47,235 nt of DNA from Streptomyces sp. ADI95-17 (GCF_003846175.1 NZ_ML123052.1:348175-395409), one strand, 5' to 3'; positions 38,842 to 47,125 are shown, counted from the stretch's first letter. Notes: generated by a model from the sequence alone, not told the origin. Numbers and translations: made by a program.

Positions 38842-40146
38842 ATGGCAGACGCCGCGTTGCGGCTGACCGCTCTCGCCGAGGAGTTGCTGGGAGAAAAGCT
38901 GCCGGTCCGAATCCGGGCCTGGGACGGCAGCGAATCCGGACCGCCCAGTGCCCCCGTACTTGTGATCCGGAACCGCCGGGCGCTGCGCCGGCTGCTCTGG
39001 AAGCCGGGCGAACTGGGCCTGGCCCGCGCCTGGGTGGCCGGCGAACTCGACATCGAAGGCGATCTCTACGAGGCCCTGGACCTGATGGCCTCGCTCATCT
39101 GGGAACGCGCCGCCGACACCGCGGACCGCGTCCACCCGGTCCGCGACCCCAAGGTGAGGGCCTTCGCCAAGGGGCTGCTGCAACTGGCCGGCCCGCTGCC
39201 CCCGCCGCCCCCGCCGCCCGAGGAGGTCCGCCGCCGCACCGGCACCCTCCACACCAAGCGCCGGGACAAGCAGGCCATCAGCCACCACTACGACGTGGGC
39301 AACGACTTCTACGAACTGGTCCTCGGCCCGTCCATGGTCTACTCCTGCGCCTACTGGGAGAACGGCGGGACCCTTGAGGACGCCCAGCGCGACAAGCTCG
39401 ACCTGGTCTGCCGCAAGCTCGCGCTGAAGGAGGGCGACCGCCTCCTCGACGTCGGCTGCGGCTGGGGCTCCATGGCCATCCACGCCGCCCGCGAGTACGG
39501 TGCCCGGGTCACCGGAGTGACCCTCTCCGTCGAACAGGCCGCCTTCGCCAGGAAGCGCATCGCGCAGGAGGGCCTGACCGACCGGATCGAGATCCGGGTC
39601 CAGGACTACCGGGACGTCAGGGACGGCCCCTACGACGCCATCTCGTCCATCGGCATGGCGGAACACGTCGGATCGGTCCGGTTCCGCGAGTACGCGGACG
39701 ACCTCTACGCACTCCTCAAGCCCGGCGGCCGGCTGCTCAACCACCAGATCGCCCGCCGCCCCGAGAAGGACGAGTCCGCGTACCACGTGGACGAGTTCAT
39801 CGACGCCTATGTCTTCCCCGACGGCGAACTGGCCCCGGTGGGCCGGACCGTGGCCACCCTCGAAGAGGCCGGGTTCGAGGCCCGCGACGTCGAGGCGCTG
39901 CGTGAGCACTACGCGCTGACCCTGCGCCGCTGGGTCGCCAACCTGGAGAAGCACTGGGACCGGGCGGTCCGGATGACCTCGCCCGGACGGGCCAGGGTCT
40001 GGCGGCTCTACATGGCCGCCTCCGCCCTCTCCTTCGAACACAACAAGATCGGCGTCAATCAGATCCTCGCGGTGCGCCCCGCGGCGGGCGGGGCCGCCGG
40101 CCTGCCGCTGCGGGCCCGCGACTGGACGGCTTCCGCGACCGGCTGA
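38842..40146 (+). CDS. cfa: Cyclopropane-fatty-acyl-phospholipid synthase family methyltransferase
   Basis: 434 residues from ATG 38842 (GGAGG 8 nt upstream); a longer frame to 38671 is not supported. The N-terminal lipid-binding part (PVRIRAWDGSESGPPSAPVLVIRNRRALRRLLWKPGELGLARAWVAGELDIEGDL) is followed by the methyltransferase: SHHYDVGNDFYELVLGPSMVYSCAYW, SAM motif LLDVGCGWGSM, and SIGMAEHVG. It adds a methylene bridge or methyl group to unsaturated acyl chains of membrane lipids. It is convergent with the second ABC operon. Confidence 0.95.
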   Translation: MADAALRLTALAEELLGEKLPVRIRAWDGSESGPPSAPVLVIRNRRALRRLLWKPGELGLARAWVAGELDIEGDLYEALDLMASLIWERAADTADRVHPVRDPKVRAFAKGLLQLAGPLPPPPPPPEEVRRRTGTLHTKRRDKQAISHHYDVGNDFYELVLGPSMVYSCAYWENGGTLEDAQRDKLDLVCRKLALKEGDRLLDVGCGWGSMAIHAAREYGARVTGVTLSVEQAAFARKRIAQEGLTDRIEIRVQDYRDVRDGPYDAISSIGMAEHVGSVRFREYADDLYALLKPGGRLLNHQIARRPEKDESAYHVDEFIDAYVFPDGELAPVGRTVATLEEAGFEARDVEALREHYALTLRRWVANLEKHWDRAVRMTSPGRARVWRLYMAASALSFEHNKIGVNQILAVRPAAGGAAGLPLRARDWTASATG

Positions 40147-40164
40147 CACCGGGACGGGACGCCA

Positions 40165-40230
40165 CGGACACGGCCGAGGGCCGGTACCCGCAGCTCCTTC
40201 GCTGCGCGTACCGGCCCTCGGGTGTGTCCG
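40165..40230. terminator. Long bidirectional terminator between cfa and the second ABC operon
   Basis: 23-bp arms (40165-40187 against 40208-40230) with two adjacent mismatches, and an inner GCAG/CTGC stem in the loop. Confidence 0.85.
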
Positions 40231-40257
40231 GCGGGGTCCGGGCCCCGCCGGACCGCA

Positions 40258-42786
40258 CTACTCGGTCTTGATGGCCGTCAGCATGTTCAGCTTCGCGGCA
40301 CTGCGGGCCGGCCAGAGCGCGGCCAGCACACCCACGATCCCCGCCAGCACCAGGAAGACCGCGATCCGGTCCCACGGGATGACCAGCGCGTAATCCGGGA
40401 TCTCCGACGACAGGGTCTGCCCGATCGCCCAGCCGAGGAACATGCCGAGCACGACACCGACCACCGCGCCGAAGAGCGAGATGACCACGGCCTCCAGCCG
40501 GATCATGCGCTTCACCCGGCCCCGGTCCAGGCCGATCGCCCGCAGCATGCCGATCTCCTGCTGGCGCTCGAAGACCGACATCGCCAGGGTGTTGACGACC
40601 CCGAGCACCGCGATGATCAGGGCCATCGCCAGCAGCCCGTACATGATGTTCATCGCGAGGTTGACCGAGCCGCCGAACATGTCACGGATGTCCTGACGGT
40701 CCATGATGCTCATCCCCGGGTTGTCACCCAGAGCCTTCACCAGGGCCTGCTCGTTGGCCTCGGTCGCGCCGCCGTCCGTCTTCAGCCAGATCTCGCGGAT
40801 GTACGACATGCCGCCGTGCGCATCGGCGACGTTCTTCGGGACCAGGATCGGGGAGAGCATCTCGTTCCCCTCGAAGACCGCCCCGACCTTCAGCTCGCCC
40901 TTCTTCTCGTCGTCGAACTTCACCCGGAGGGTGTCGCCGGTCTTCCAGCCGTTGGACTTGGCCGTCTTCTTGTCGACGGCGATCTCGCCCTTGCCCAGCG
41001 CGTCGAGCGAGCCGGAGACGGCCGGCAGCGTGAAGAGCTGCTGGACATCGCCGGGGCTGACGGCGGACGCGGAGTGGTAATCGCCCTTGATCTCCAGCGA
41101 GGTGGCCTCCTGCGGCGAGATGGCCGAGACCCCGTCGGCCTTCCGCAGCGCGGTGAGCGCCGACTCGTCGAGCGGACCGCCGCTCGCCATCGACACCATG
41201 TAGTCGGCCTTGATGTTGTCCGTGGTCATCCGGTCGACCGCCTGGCCGAGGGTGACGCCGAGGACCGAGATGCCGGTGACCAGGGTGAGGCCGATCGCCA
41301 GCGCGGAGGCGGTGGCGCCGGTACGGCGCGGGTTGCGGACCGCGTTCTGCGCGGCCAGCTTGCCGGAGACCCCGAACAGCCGCTTCAGCAGCGGGCGGAC
41401 CAGCGCGATCACCGGCCGCGACAGCAGCGGGATCAGCACGATGACACCGATCAGGGTGAGGAAGGCACCCACGGCGATGACCGTCCGGCCGGACGATCCG
41501 CTCTTGGACGCGCCCGCCACGATCGCCGCCCCGCCCAGCAGGGTGAGTACCGCGCCGATCGAGTTGCGCACCACCAGGGACTTGACCGTGGCCGTCGCGT
41601 GCACGCTGCTCATCGCCGCGACCGGCGGGATCTTGGCGGCCCGGCGGGCGGGCAGCCAGGCGGCCAGCACGGTGATCAGGACGCCGACTCCGAACGCGGC
41701 GAGGACCGCGGTGGGCGAGACGATCAGCGGTCCGGCCGGGATCTTCCCGCCGAACAGGCCCATCGCGGAGCGCAGCCCGATGGCGAGGGCCAGCCCGATG
41801 GCGAAGCCGATGACCGAGGCGACCACACCGACGACGGCCGCTTCGAGGAGCACCGAGCGCTTGACCTGGCGGCGCGAGGCGCCGACGGCGCGCATCAGCG
41901 CCAGTTCCTTGGTGCGCTGGGCGACCAGCATGGTGAAGGTGTTGGCGATCAGGAAGACACCGACGAACAGGGCGATGCCGGCGAAGGCGAGCAGCATCCC
42001 GTTGAGACCGCTCAGACCGGCCTCGATGTCCTTGGCCTGCTGGTCCGCGAGCGCCTGGCCGGTCTTGGCCTGGGCGTCCTTGGGCAGCAGCGGCTTCACC
42101 TCGGCCAGCAGCTTCTCGGCGGAGACGCCGGGCGCGGCGGACACGTTGGCGTCCTGGAACACGCCGGGCTTGAGGTAGAGCTTCTGGGCGACCTCGGTGT
42201 CGAAGAGGACCAGGCTGCCGCCCGCGTTGACCGCGCCGTCCTCGGTGGTGAAGACACCGGAGAGGACGTACTCCTTCACCGGCCCGTTCGTGGCGACCCG
42301 GACCCGGTCACCGACGTGGTACTCGCCCTTCTTCGCGGTCTCCTTGTCGAGCGCGATCCGGTCGGCCGCGGCCGGGCCCGTACCGTCGACGAAGGTGTAC
42401 GCGGAGTCCTTGCCGTTCTTGGCGGGGAAGTAGTTCCCGCCGGTGTTCGACCAGCCGTTGCCGATCAGCCTGCCGTCGGGGTCGGCGACCCCGGCGAAGC
42501 CGGAGACCCGGCCGGTGGCGGTGCCGACGCCGTCCAGGCCCTGGATCTTCTCCAGGGTGGCGGCGGTGATGCCGGAGGTCTTCTCGTCGCGCTGGTCGGC
42601 GTAGGTGGTGACGGCGACGGCCACGTCGTCGTAGCTCTTGGCCGACTGGTTGCGGAGGGCGTTGCCGAGGGTGTCGGTGAAGACCAGCGTGCCGGAGACG
42701 AAGGCCACACCGAGCATCACGGCGAGGACGGTCATCAGCAGCCTGGCCTTGTGCGCGAGCACATTGCGCAGGGCGGTACGGAACAT
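40258..42786 (-). CDS. ABC transporter permease, two-FtsX-domain type (paralogue of 7600-10185)
   Basis: 842 residues, ATG start. The layout matches the first permease: N-terminal helix (RLLMTVLAVMLGVAFVSGTLVF), outer domain, FtsX domain with ELALMRAVGASRRQVKRSVLLE, the middle segment LAAQNAVRNPRRTGATASALAIGLTLVTGISVLGVTLG, a second outer domain and FtsX domain with EIGMLRAIGLDRGRVKRMIRLE. It is a MacB-like export or mechanotransmission permease with unknown substrate. It lies 58 nt downstream of its ATPase gene. Sequence differs from the other permease mainly in the outer domains, which suggests different ligands. Confidence 0.93.
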   Translation of the reverse strand: MFRTALRNVLAHKARLLMTVLAVMLGVAFVSGTLVFTDTLGNALRNQSAKSYDDVAVAVTTYADQRDEKTSGITAATLEKIQGLDGVGTATGRVSGFAGVADPDGRLIGNGWSNTGGNYFPAKNGKDSAYTFVDGTGPAAADRIALDKETAKKGEYHVGDRVRVATNGPVKEYVLSGVFTTEDGAVNAGGSLVLFDTEVAQKLYLKPGVFQDANVSAAPGVSAEKLLAEVKPLLPKDAQAKTGQALADQQAKDIEAGLSGLNGMLLAFAGIALFVGVFLIANTFTMLVAQRTKELALMRAVGASRRQVKRSVLLEAAVVGVVASVIGFAIGLALAIGLRSAMGLFGGKIPAGPLIVSPTAVLAAFGVGVLITVLAAWLPARRAAKIPPVAAMSSVHATATVKSLVVRNSIGAVLTLLGGAAIVAGASKSGSSGRTVIAVGAFLTLIGVIVLIPLLSRPVIALVRPLLKRLFGVSGKLAAQNAVRNPRRTGATASALAIGLTLVTGISVLGVTLGQAVDRMTTDNIKADYMVSMASGGPLDESALTALRKADGVSAISPQEATSLEIKGDYHSASAVSPGDVQQLFTLPAVSGSLDALGKGEIAVDKKTAKSNGWKTGDTLRVKFDDEKKGELKVGAVFEGNEMLSPILVPKNVADAHGGMSYIREIWLKTDGGATEANEQALVKALGDNPGMSIMDRQDIRDMFGGSVNLAMNIMYGLLAMALIIAVLGVVNTLAMSVFERQQEIGMLRAIGLDRGRVKRMIRLEAVVISLFGAVVGVVLGMFLGWAIGQTLSSEIPDYALVIPWDRIAVFLVLAGIVGVLAALWPARSAAKLNMLTAIKTE

Positions 42787-42844
42787 GTCTGTCAGTCCTG
42801 GGATGGGGAGGGGGTCCGGGAAGGGGCGCGGGGCGGGACGGGAC

Positions 42845-43615
42845 TCAGCTGGTGCGGCCCTTGGCGTCGAACGCCTTCATCCGGTCCAGGACCCGGTCCG
42901 CGGTGGGGTTGATCATCTGGTCGACGATCCGGCCGTCCGCGAGGAAGATGACCCGGTCCGCGTAGGAGGCGGCCGCCGGGTCGTGGGTGACGATCACCAC
43001 GGTCTGTCCCAGCTCGCGCACCGAGTTGCGCAGGAAGCCGAGGACCTCGGCGCCGGAGCGGGAGTCCAGGTTCCCGGTCGGCTCGTCACCGAAGATGATC
43101 TCCGGCCGGGAGGCCAGGGCGCGGGCCACCGCGACGCGCTGCTGCTGGCCGCCGGAGAGCTCGGTCGGCCGGTGGTTCAGCCGGTCGGAGAGGCCCACCA
43201 TGTCGATGACCTGGCGCACCCACTCGGCGTCGGGCTTGCGGCCCGCGATGTCCATGGGAAGCGTGATGTTCTCGTACGCCGTCAGCGTCGGCAGCAGGTT
43301 GAACGCCTGGAAGATGAAGCCGATCTTGTCCCGGCGGAGCTGGGTGAGCTGCTTGTCCTTGAGGGTGCCGAGCTCCGTGTCGCCGATCCGCACCGAACCG
43401 CTGCTGAAGCTGTCGAGACCGGCCACGCAGTGCATCAGCGTGGACTTGCCGGAGCCGGACGGGCCCATGATCGCGGTGAACTCGCCCTGGGGGAAGTCCA
43501 CGCTGACCTGGTCCAGAGCGGTCACCCTGGTCTCGCCCTCCCCGTAGACCTTCGACAGATCCGTGGCGCGGGCGGCCACCGTGGCGACGCGGGGTGCGGT
43601 GGAAATGGTGGTCAC
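42845..43615 (-). CDS. ABC transporter ATP-binding protein (paralogue of 6815-7603)
   Basis: 256 residues from GTG 43615 (AGGAGA 6 nt upstream); a longer frame to 43678 has no ribosome binding site. Walker A GPSGSGKST, signature LSGGQQQ, Walker B IIFGDE and His loop IVTHD are intact. The core is almost colinear with the first ATPase, including GLDxxSSG and LTQLRRDKIGFIFQAFNLLPTL, and some stretches are identical at the DNA level for about 30 bases. It is first in the operon, followed by its permease. Confidence 0.95.
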   Translation of the reverse strand: MTTISTAPRVATVAARATDLSKVYGEGETRVTALDQVSVDFPQGEFTAIMGPSGSGKSTLMHCVAGLDSFSSGSVRIGDTELGTLKDKQLTQLRRDKIGFIFQAFNLLPTLTAYENITLPMDIAGRKPDAEWVRQVIDMVGLSDRLNHRPTELSGGQQQRVAVARALASRPEIIFGDEPTGNLDSRSGAEVLGFLRNSVRELGQTVVIVTHDPAAASYADRVIFLADGRIVDQMINPTADRVLDRMKAFDAKGRTS

Positions 43616-44106
43616 GGGAATCTCCTGTTTCGGGGCTCCGGCCGAGGGCTCGTCCGGTGTTTGAGCGGAACCCCTCAATCGTCACCGCCGTTCCGCCGCC
43701 GGTCGTCCGTCCGCATGCCCGTTCCGAGGGCAGCCTTGAGTCGCACCGGGAGAGCCCCGGGTCCTCCTGCGGTATGACATCGACCCTGAGTCGCCGGTCC
43801 GGGGCCGCCTGCCCGGCCGGGGCGCCCCGGCTCCGGTGTCCGGCCCTGCGCCCCGCCGGGTGGCGCGCCCGTGGCGATCACCGGCGCGCGCCTGGTGAAT
43901 GCGCCGTCCGAGTGCGGCGACTTTACGTCAATCCGGATTACCGGCCGCCGTGCCCGCTACCCCGCCCAGGCATGTGGCGATGCCCTTTCGCGAGTGCTGA
44001 CGACCCCTCAAGCGGTCAATAAAATAAGACAACATCGCGTCACTGATCCGCTGTTCGGGGGAAGTCCCCGGATAGGGTCATGTGCCAACGCGGAGCCGCG
44101 CGCCAG
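43616..44106. other. Intergenic region between the second ABC operon and bldA
   Basis: 491 bases without a credible gene; the open frames there have poor codon patterns. The last ~110 bases are clearly more AT-rich (43997-44040) and carry the likely tRNA promoter. The first part must contain the leftward ABC promoter. Confidence 0.55.
43997..44025 (+). promoter_or_regulatory. Candidate bldA promoter
   Basis: CTGACG (43997-44002) and TAAAAT (44020-44025), 17-bp spacer, in an unusually AT-rich patch about 80 nt before the tRNA. A second -10-like TAGGGT lies at 44073-44078. Confidence 0.5.
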
Positions 44107-44192
44107 GCCTGGATGGTGGAATGCAGACACGGCGAGCTTAAACCTCGCTGCCCCTCGGGGGCGTACCGGTTCGAGTCCGGTTCCAGGCACCA
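44107..44192 (+). tRNA. bldA: tRNA-Leu (anticodon TAA), bldA
   Basis: 86 nt including encoded CCA. Acceptor GCCTGGA (44107-44113) pairs with TCCAGGC (44182-44188). Anticodon stem GCGAG/CTCGC encloses loop CTTAAAC with anticodon TAA at 44139-44141. The long variable arm GCCCC-TCG-GGGGC marks a class II tRNA, and the T arm is ACCGG-TTCGAGT-CCGGT. In Streptomyces this is the only tRNA reading UUA, and bldA mutants fail to make aerial hyphae and many antibiotics because key regulators contain TTA codons. I noticed no in-frame TTA codon in the genes here, from a partial visual scan. Confidence 0.97.
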
Positions 44193-44378
44193 CTTCTCTC
44201 TTGGCGGCCGAGCCGGCGGCAGATCCGCTCACCGGTGATCCGGGTCCGTTTTCCGACAGGTTTCCGGGTCGGCTCCGGACAGGTTCCCGCAAAGATCCTC
44301 CCCAAGCACTAGTCTGATTCTTTTGCCTACCCATTACTCTTGTGGGAAGGCCGCGCAGGGTGGCCATGGAGGAGTGAG

Positions 44379-45266
44379 ATGAGGAGCAGCAACCCGGTCT
44401 TCTCGCGACGGGGCTTCAGCCGCGACAACGGATACGCGGGCTTCAACGCGGCGCCGCAGGCCGGGGCCCCCGCAGCGGGTGCCAACCCGTACGCGCAGGG
44501 CGCCGCCGCCAACCCGTACGCCACCAACCCCTACGCCCAGCCGGACGCCCAGTACGGCGCCCCGCAGGCACCGGCGCGCACCGGCGCGATGACGATCGAC
44601 GACGTCGTCACGCGCACCGCGATCACGCTGGGCACCGTGGTGCTCGGCGCCGCGCTCGCCTGGGCGCTGCTGCCCGTCGACAAGGACAACCTGGGCAAGT
44701 CGTACGGCATCGCGATCGGCGCCGCCCTGGTGGCGTTCGTCCTGTCGCTCGTCCAGTCCTTCAAGCGCAAGCCGGTCCCGGCGCTGATCGTGTCGTACGC
44801 GGCCTTCGAGGGTGTCTTCCTCGGAGTGATCTCCAGCGCGGTCAGCACGTACATCGGACCCGGCGTCGTGATGCAGGCGGTGATGGGCACCATGTGTGTC
44901 TTCGCCGGTGTGCTGCTCGCGTACAAGATGCGCTGGATCCGGGTCACCCGCCGCTTCTACGGCTTCGTGATGGCCGCCGCCGTGGGCTTCATGCTCCTGA
45001 TGGTGGTCAACCTGCTGTTCGCCGTCTTCGGCGGCGGTGACGGCCTGGGCTTCCGCAGCGGTGGCCTCGGCATCCTCTTCGGCGTCATCGGGATCATCCT
45101 CGGTGCGTGCTTCCTGGCCCTGGACTTCAAGCAGGTCGAGGACGGCATCGCCTACGGTGCCCCCCGCGAGGAGTCCTGGCTGGCGGCCTTCGGCCTCACC
45201 ATGACCCTGGTGTGGATCTACCTGGAGATGCTGCGTCTCTTCGCCATCCTCAGCGGCGACGACTGA
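44379..45266 (+). CDS. Bax inhibitor-1 / YccA family membrane protein
   Basis: 295 residues from ATG 44379 (GGAGGAG 5-7 nt upstream). The first ~70 residues are a disordered Ala/Pro/Asn/Tyr/Gln-rich tail with NPYAQ/NPYAT repeats. Seven membrane helices follow, from VVTRTAITLGTVVLGAALAWALL to the C-terminal LEMLRLFAILSGDD; the family signature is in ALDFKQVEDGIAYGAPREESWLAAFGLTMTLVWIYLEMLRL. BI-1 proteins are calcium-leak or protease-regulating membrane proteins; the bacterial role is not settled. It lies 186 nt after bldA and ends in a textbook terminator. Confidence 0.93.
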   Translation: MRSSNPVFSRRGFSRDNGYAGFNAAPQAGAPAAGANPYAQGAAANPYATNPYAQPDAQYGAPQAPARTGAMTIDDVVTRTAITLGTVVLGAALAWALLPVDKDNLGKSYGIAIGAALVAFVLSLVQSFKRKPVPALIVSYAAFEGVFLGVISSAVSTYIGPGVVMQAVMGTMCVFAGVLLAYKMRWIRVTRRFYGFVMAAAVGFMLLMVVNLLFAVFGGGDGLGFRSGGLGILFGVIGIILGACFLALDFKQVEDGIAYGAPREESWLAAFGLTMTLVWIYLEMLRLFAILSGDD

Positions 45267-45285
45267 TCGCAGGCACCCGCACGAC

Positions 45286-45330
45286 GGGAACGGCCCGCAG
45301 GCACTGTGCCTGCGGGCCGTTCCCTTTTTT
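45286..45330 (+). terminator. Intrinsic terminator with U-tract
   Basis: Perfect 18-bp stem (45286-45303 with 45307-45324), 3-nt loop, then six T. It is the most canonical terminator in the window. Confidence 0.95.
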
Positions 45331-45369
45331 CCGTCTCTTCCATGTGCTTCCCGTGCCGGCGCACGCTTC

Positions 45370-45597
45370 TCAGAGCAGCTTGCGGGCTGCCCTTCTGAGG
45401 TCGTACTCGTGGATGAGTGCCTTCGCGTGTCCGTAGGCGAGGTCGTGCTCGCTCCGCAGCCAACTGACCTTCTCCTCGAAGCGGAGAGGGGGGCCGTCCT
45501 CCACGGTGCGGAGCCAGTCGGCGATCTCACGACCGGTGCAGCGGGGGATCCGGGAGAGCAGATTGCGATGGGTCTCTTCGGAGAAGACATGGGACAT
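45370..45597 (-). CDS. Small DUF4287-type protein
   Basis: 75 residues from ATG 45597 (GGAGG 6-7 nt upstream). It is wholly alpha-helical: EETHRNLLSRIPRCTGREIADWLRTVEDGPPLRFEEKVSWLRSEHDLAYGHAKALIHEYDLRRAARKLL. The spacing of GREIADWL, WLRSEHDLAYGHAKALI and the terminal basic helix matches DUF4287. The function is unknown; it looks like a small regulatory or DNA/RNA-binding protein. It stands alone between a terminator and a divergent gene. Confidence 0.82.
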   Translation of the reverse strand: MSHVFSEETHRNLLSRIPRCTGREIADWLRTVEDGPPLRFEEKVSWLRSEHDLAYGHAKALIHEYDLRRAARKLL

Positions 45598-45661
45598 CGG
45601 CGCCTCCGACGCATTGCGTGTTGCTGAACCTTGCCCGACACCGTGCCCGAGCATCGGCCCG

Positions 45662-45692
45662 TTGGCAACCGTCCTGCCGGGGCGCGTAGGGT
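45662..45692 (+). promoter_or_regulatory. Candidate promoter of a leaderless small gene
   Basis: TTGGCA (45662-45667) and TAGGGT (45687-45692) with a 19-bp spacer, ending 6 nt before GTG 45699. Confidence 0.55.
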
Positions 45693-45698
45693 CGCGGA

Positions 45699-46016
45699 GT
45701 GCTCGATACGACCCCGCTGATCACCGCCGTGGACCGATTCGCCGACCGGCTGCGCGCCGCCCCGCAGAGCCGTCTGCAGCGCGGAGCCGCTGCCGAAGGA
45801 CTGGCCGCGGCCCGGGAACTGGCGCTGCGCGCCCAGCGGATCGAGGCGCCGGACCGGGAGCCGCACCCCATGCCGGACGCCGGGATCTTCTCCATCGGTG
45901 ACCAGCTCGCCGTGGCGGGGCGCGATCTGGCGGTGGCACTGGAAACGGCCCCGTCGGCTGAACTCGACGAGGCCGTGCAATTCGTGAACGAGGCCGCTGC
46001 GCGCGCGTTCGCGTAG
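45699..46016 (+). CDS. Small conserved actinobacterial protein of unknown function
   Basis: 105 residues from GTG 45699. Mainly helical with an Ala/Arg/Leu composition (DRFADRLRAAPQSRLQRGAAAEGLAAARELALRAQRI), then a short hydrophobic segment (IFSIGDQLAVAGRDLAVALE) and a final helix. There is no signal peptide or recognised domain. The start is supported by TAGGGT 6 nt upstream and a -35 at 19-bp spacing; no Shine-Dalgarno sequence is seen, so it is probably leaderless. It is convergent with the membrane coiled-coil gene. Confidence 0.78.
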   Translation: MLDTTPLITAVDRFADRLRAAPQSRLQRGAAAEGLAAARELALRAQRIEAPDREPHPMPDAGIFSIGDQLAVAGRDLAVALETAPSAELDEAVQFVNEAAARAFA

Positions 46017-46086
46017 CGGCGGTGGCGGGGCCGGGCGGCCCGGGGGCGGCGGCCGGCGAGAGCCGCTGTGCCCGGACGGAGCGGTG

Positions 46087-46947
46087 TCAGAACGAGGCGA
46101 TGACCCGGTCGGCGAGGATGTAGACGTTCTCCTTGCCGCAGGAGAAGGTCAGGGCGTACGCGCCGGAGACGCCGGAGCCGCCCAGCAGTACCGGGTGCTC
46201 GCCCGCGAGCAGCGAACCGGCCAGCCGCTCGGCCGTCTCGCGGTGTCCGGGAGTCATGCAGAGCGTGGTGCCGTCGGCGAAGACGTAGACGTCCAGGGTG
46301 CCGAGCGGACCGGGGCGCACATCGGCGAGTTCCGTACGGCTGTCGGCCAGCTCTTCGAGACGGTTCACGGTGCGCTCGTGGTCGGAGACGACCGGGGTCT
46401 GCACCGGTACGAAGTCGGGGTGCGAGGGGTGCCGGCGGCGGGCGGCGGCCAGCTCGGGGGAGTCCTCGGCGAACTCCGCCGGTCCGGGCAGCTCGGTCAT
46501 GTCGGCCAGCTCCGTCAGCTCCACCAGCTCGTCGAGAGCCTCGGTGGCGTCGAGGTCCATCGCTTCGAGGCCCGCGAAGTCGGACTGGCGGGGCATGAAG
46601 AAGGGGACGTCGTCTCCCGTCCCGGTCAGGCCGCCCAGCAGGGACGGGGCGTCGGCGGCGTCGCGGGCCTCCTGGGTGGCCCAGAAAGCGCGGGCCTCGG
46701 CGAGCTCGCGCTCGCGCTCCTCGGCCAGTGCCTCGGCGACGGCCGCGCGTATCTCGGCGACGGGGGTGACGGTGCTGCGGCTCTGTGCGGGCACGGTGAT
46801 GCCCTGTGCACGGGCCTCGGACAGCTCGGTACGAAGGGCCGTGACCTGCTTGCGCAGCCCGTGAGCAGCGTGCAGAGCAGCGGCGCCCACGGCCGTGGCG
46901 GCGGCGGTGGTCAGCAACAGGGCAAGAGACATGGCGCTCACTGACAT
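46087..46947 (-). CDS. Membrane-anchored coiled-coil protein of unknown function
   Basis: 286 residues. An N-terminal membrane helix (SLALLLTTAAATAVGAAALHAAH) leads into a coiled-coil region (LRKQVTALRTELSEARAQG; EIRAAVAEALAEERERELAEARAFWATQEA). A long acidic linker (LDATEALDELVELTELADMTEL) follows, then a C-terminal globular domain (VYVFADGTTLCMTPGHRETAERLAGSLLAGEHPVLLGGSGVSGAYALTFSCGKENVYILADRVIASF). No named family is recognised, although Streptomyces orthologues seem common. GGGAG lies 7 nt before GTG 46941, which may be the true start rather than ATG 46947. Confidence 0.78.
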   Translation of the reverse strand: MSVSAMSLALLLTTAAATAVGAAALHAAHGLRKQVTALRTELSEARAQGITVPAQSRSTVTPVAEIRAAVAEALAEERERELAEARAFWATQEARDAADAPSLLGGLTGTGDDVPFFMPRQSDFAGLEAMDLDATEALDELVELTELADMTELPGPAEFAEDSPELAAARRRHPSHPDFVPVQTPVVSDHERTVNRLEELADSRTELADVRPGPLGTLDVYVFADGTTLCMTPGHRETAERLAGSLLAGEHPVLLGGSGVSGAYALTFSCGKENVYILADRVIASF

Positions 46948-47049
46948 ACTCCCGGTTTCAATCGATCCCCCGACTTCCTACATCAGCTTGTCCCCTACCT
47001 GCGCCCTGTGTCAGTGCATTACGTCACGAATTGGACAGGTCTTTGGACC

Positions 47050-47064
47050 CAGGGTTTAACCCTG
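47050..47064. promoter_or_regulatory. Perfect dyad CAGGGTTTAACCCTG
   Basis: Seven-bp arms around a single T, 103 nt upstream of the leftward membrane gene. It is an operator-like size and form. Confidence 0.5.
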
Positions 47065-47071
47065 ATGCGGG

Positions 47072-47125
47072 TGTGACCTGCGGATATGGCTCTCCCCCAG
47101 GAGATAGGTCACATCCTGGGGGAGA
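47072..47125. promoter_or_regulatory. Interlocked inverted repeats (potential H-type pseudoknot)
   Basis: Stem 1: TGTGACCT (47072-47079) with AGGTCACA (47106-47113). Stem 2: 47091-47102 with 47114-47125 (12 bp, core CTCCCCCAGGA/TCCTGGGGGAG). The stems interlock in the order 1-2-1'-2', with a 12-nt and a 3-nt loop and no gap at the junction. No coding frame covers it. Confidence 0.5.

Noticed and set aside
44107..44192. bldA as an integration site of a mobile element
   Set aside because: I saw no duplicate of the tRNA 3' end and no integrase or excisionase gene near it.
46017..46086. Terminator between the convergent genes at 46016 and 46087
   Set aside because: Only a short CCGGGC/GCCCGG stem is visible in very GC-rich sequence, too weak to call.
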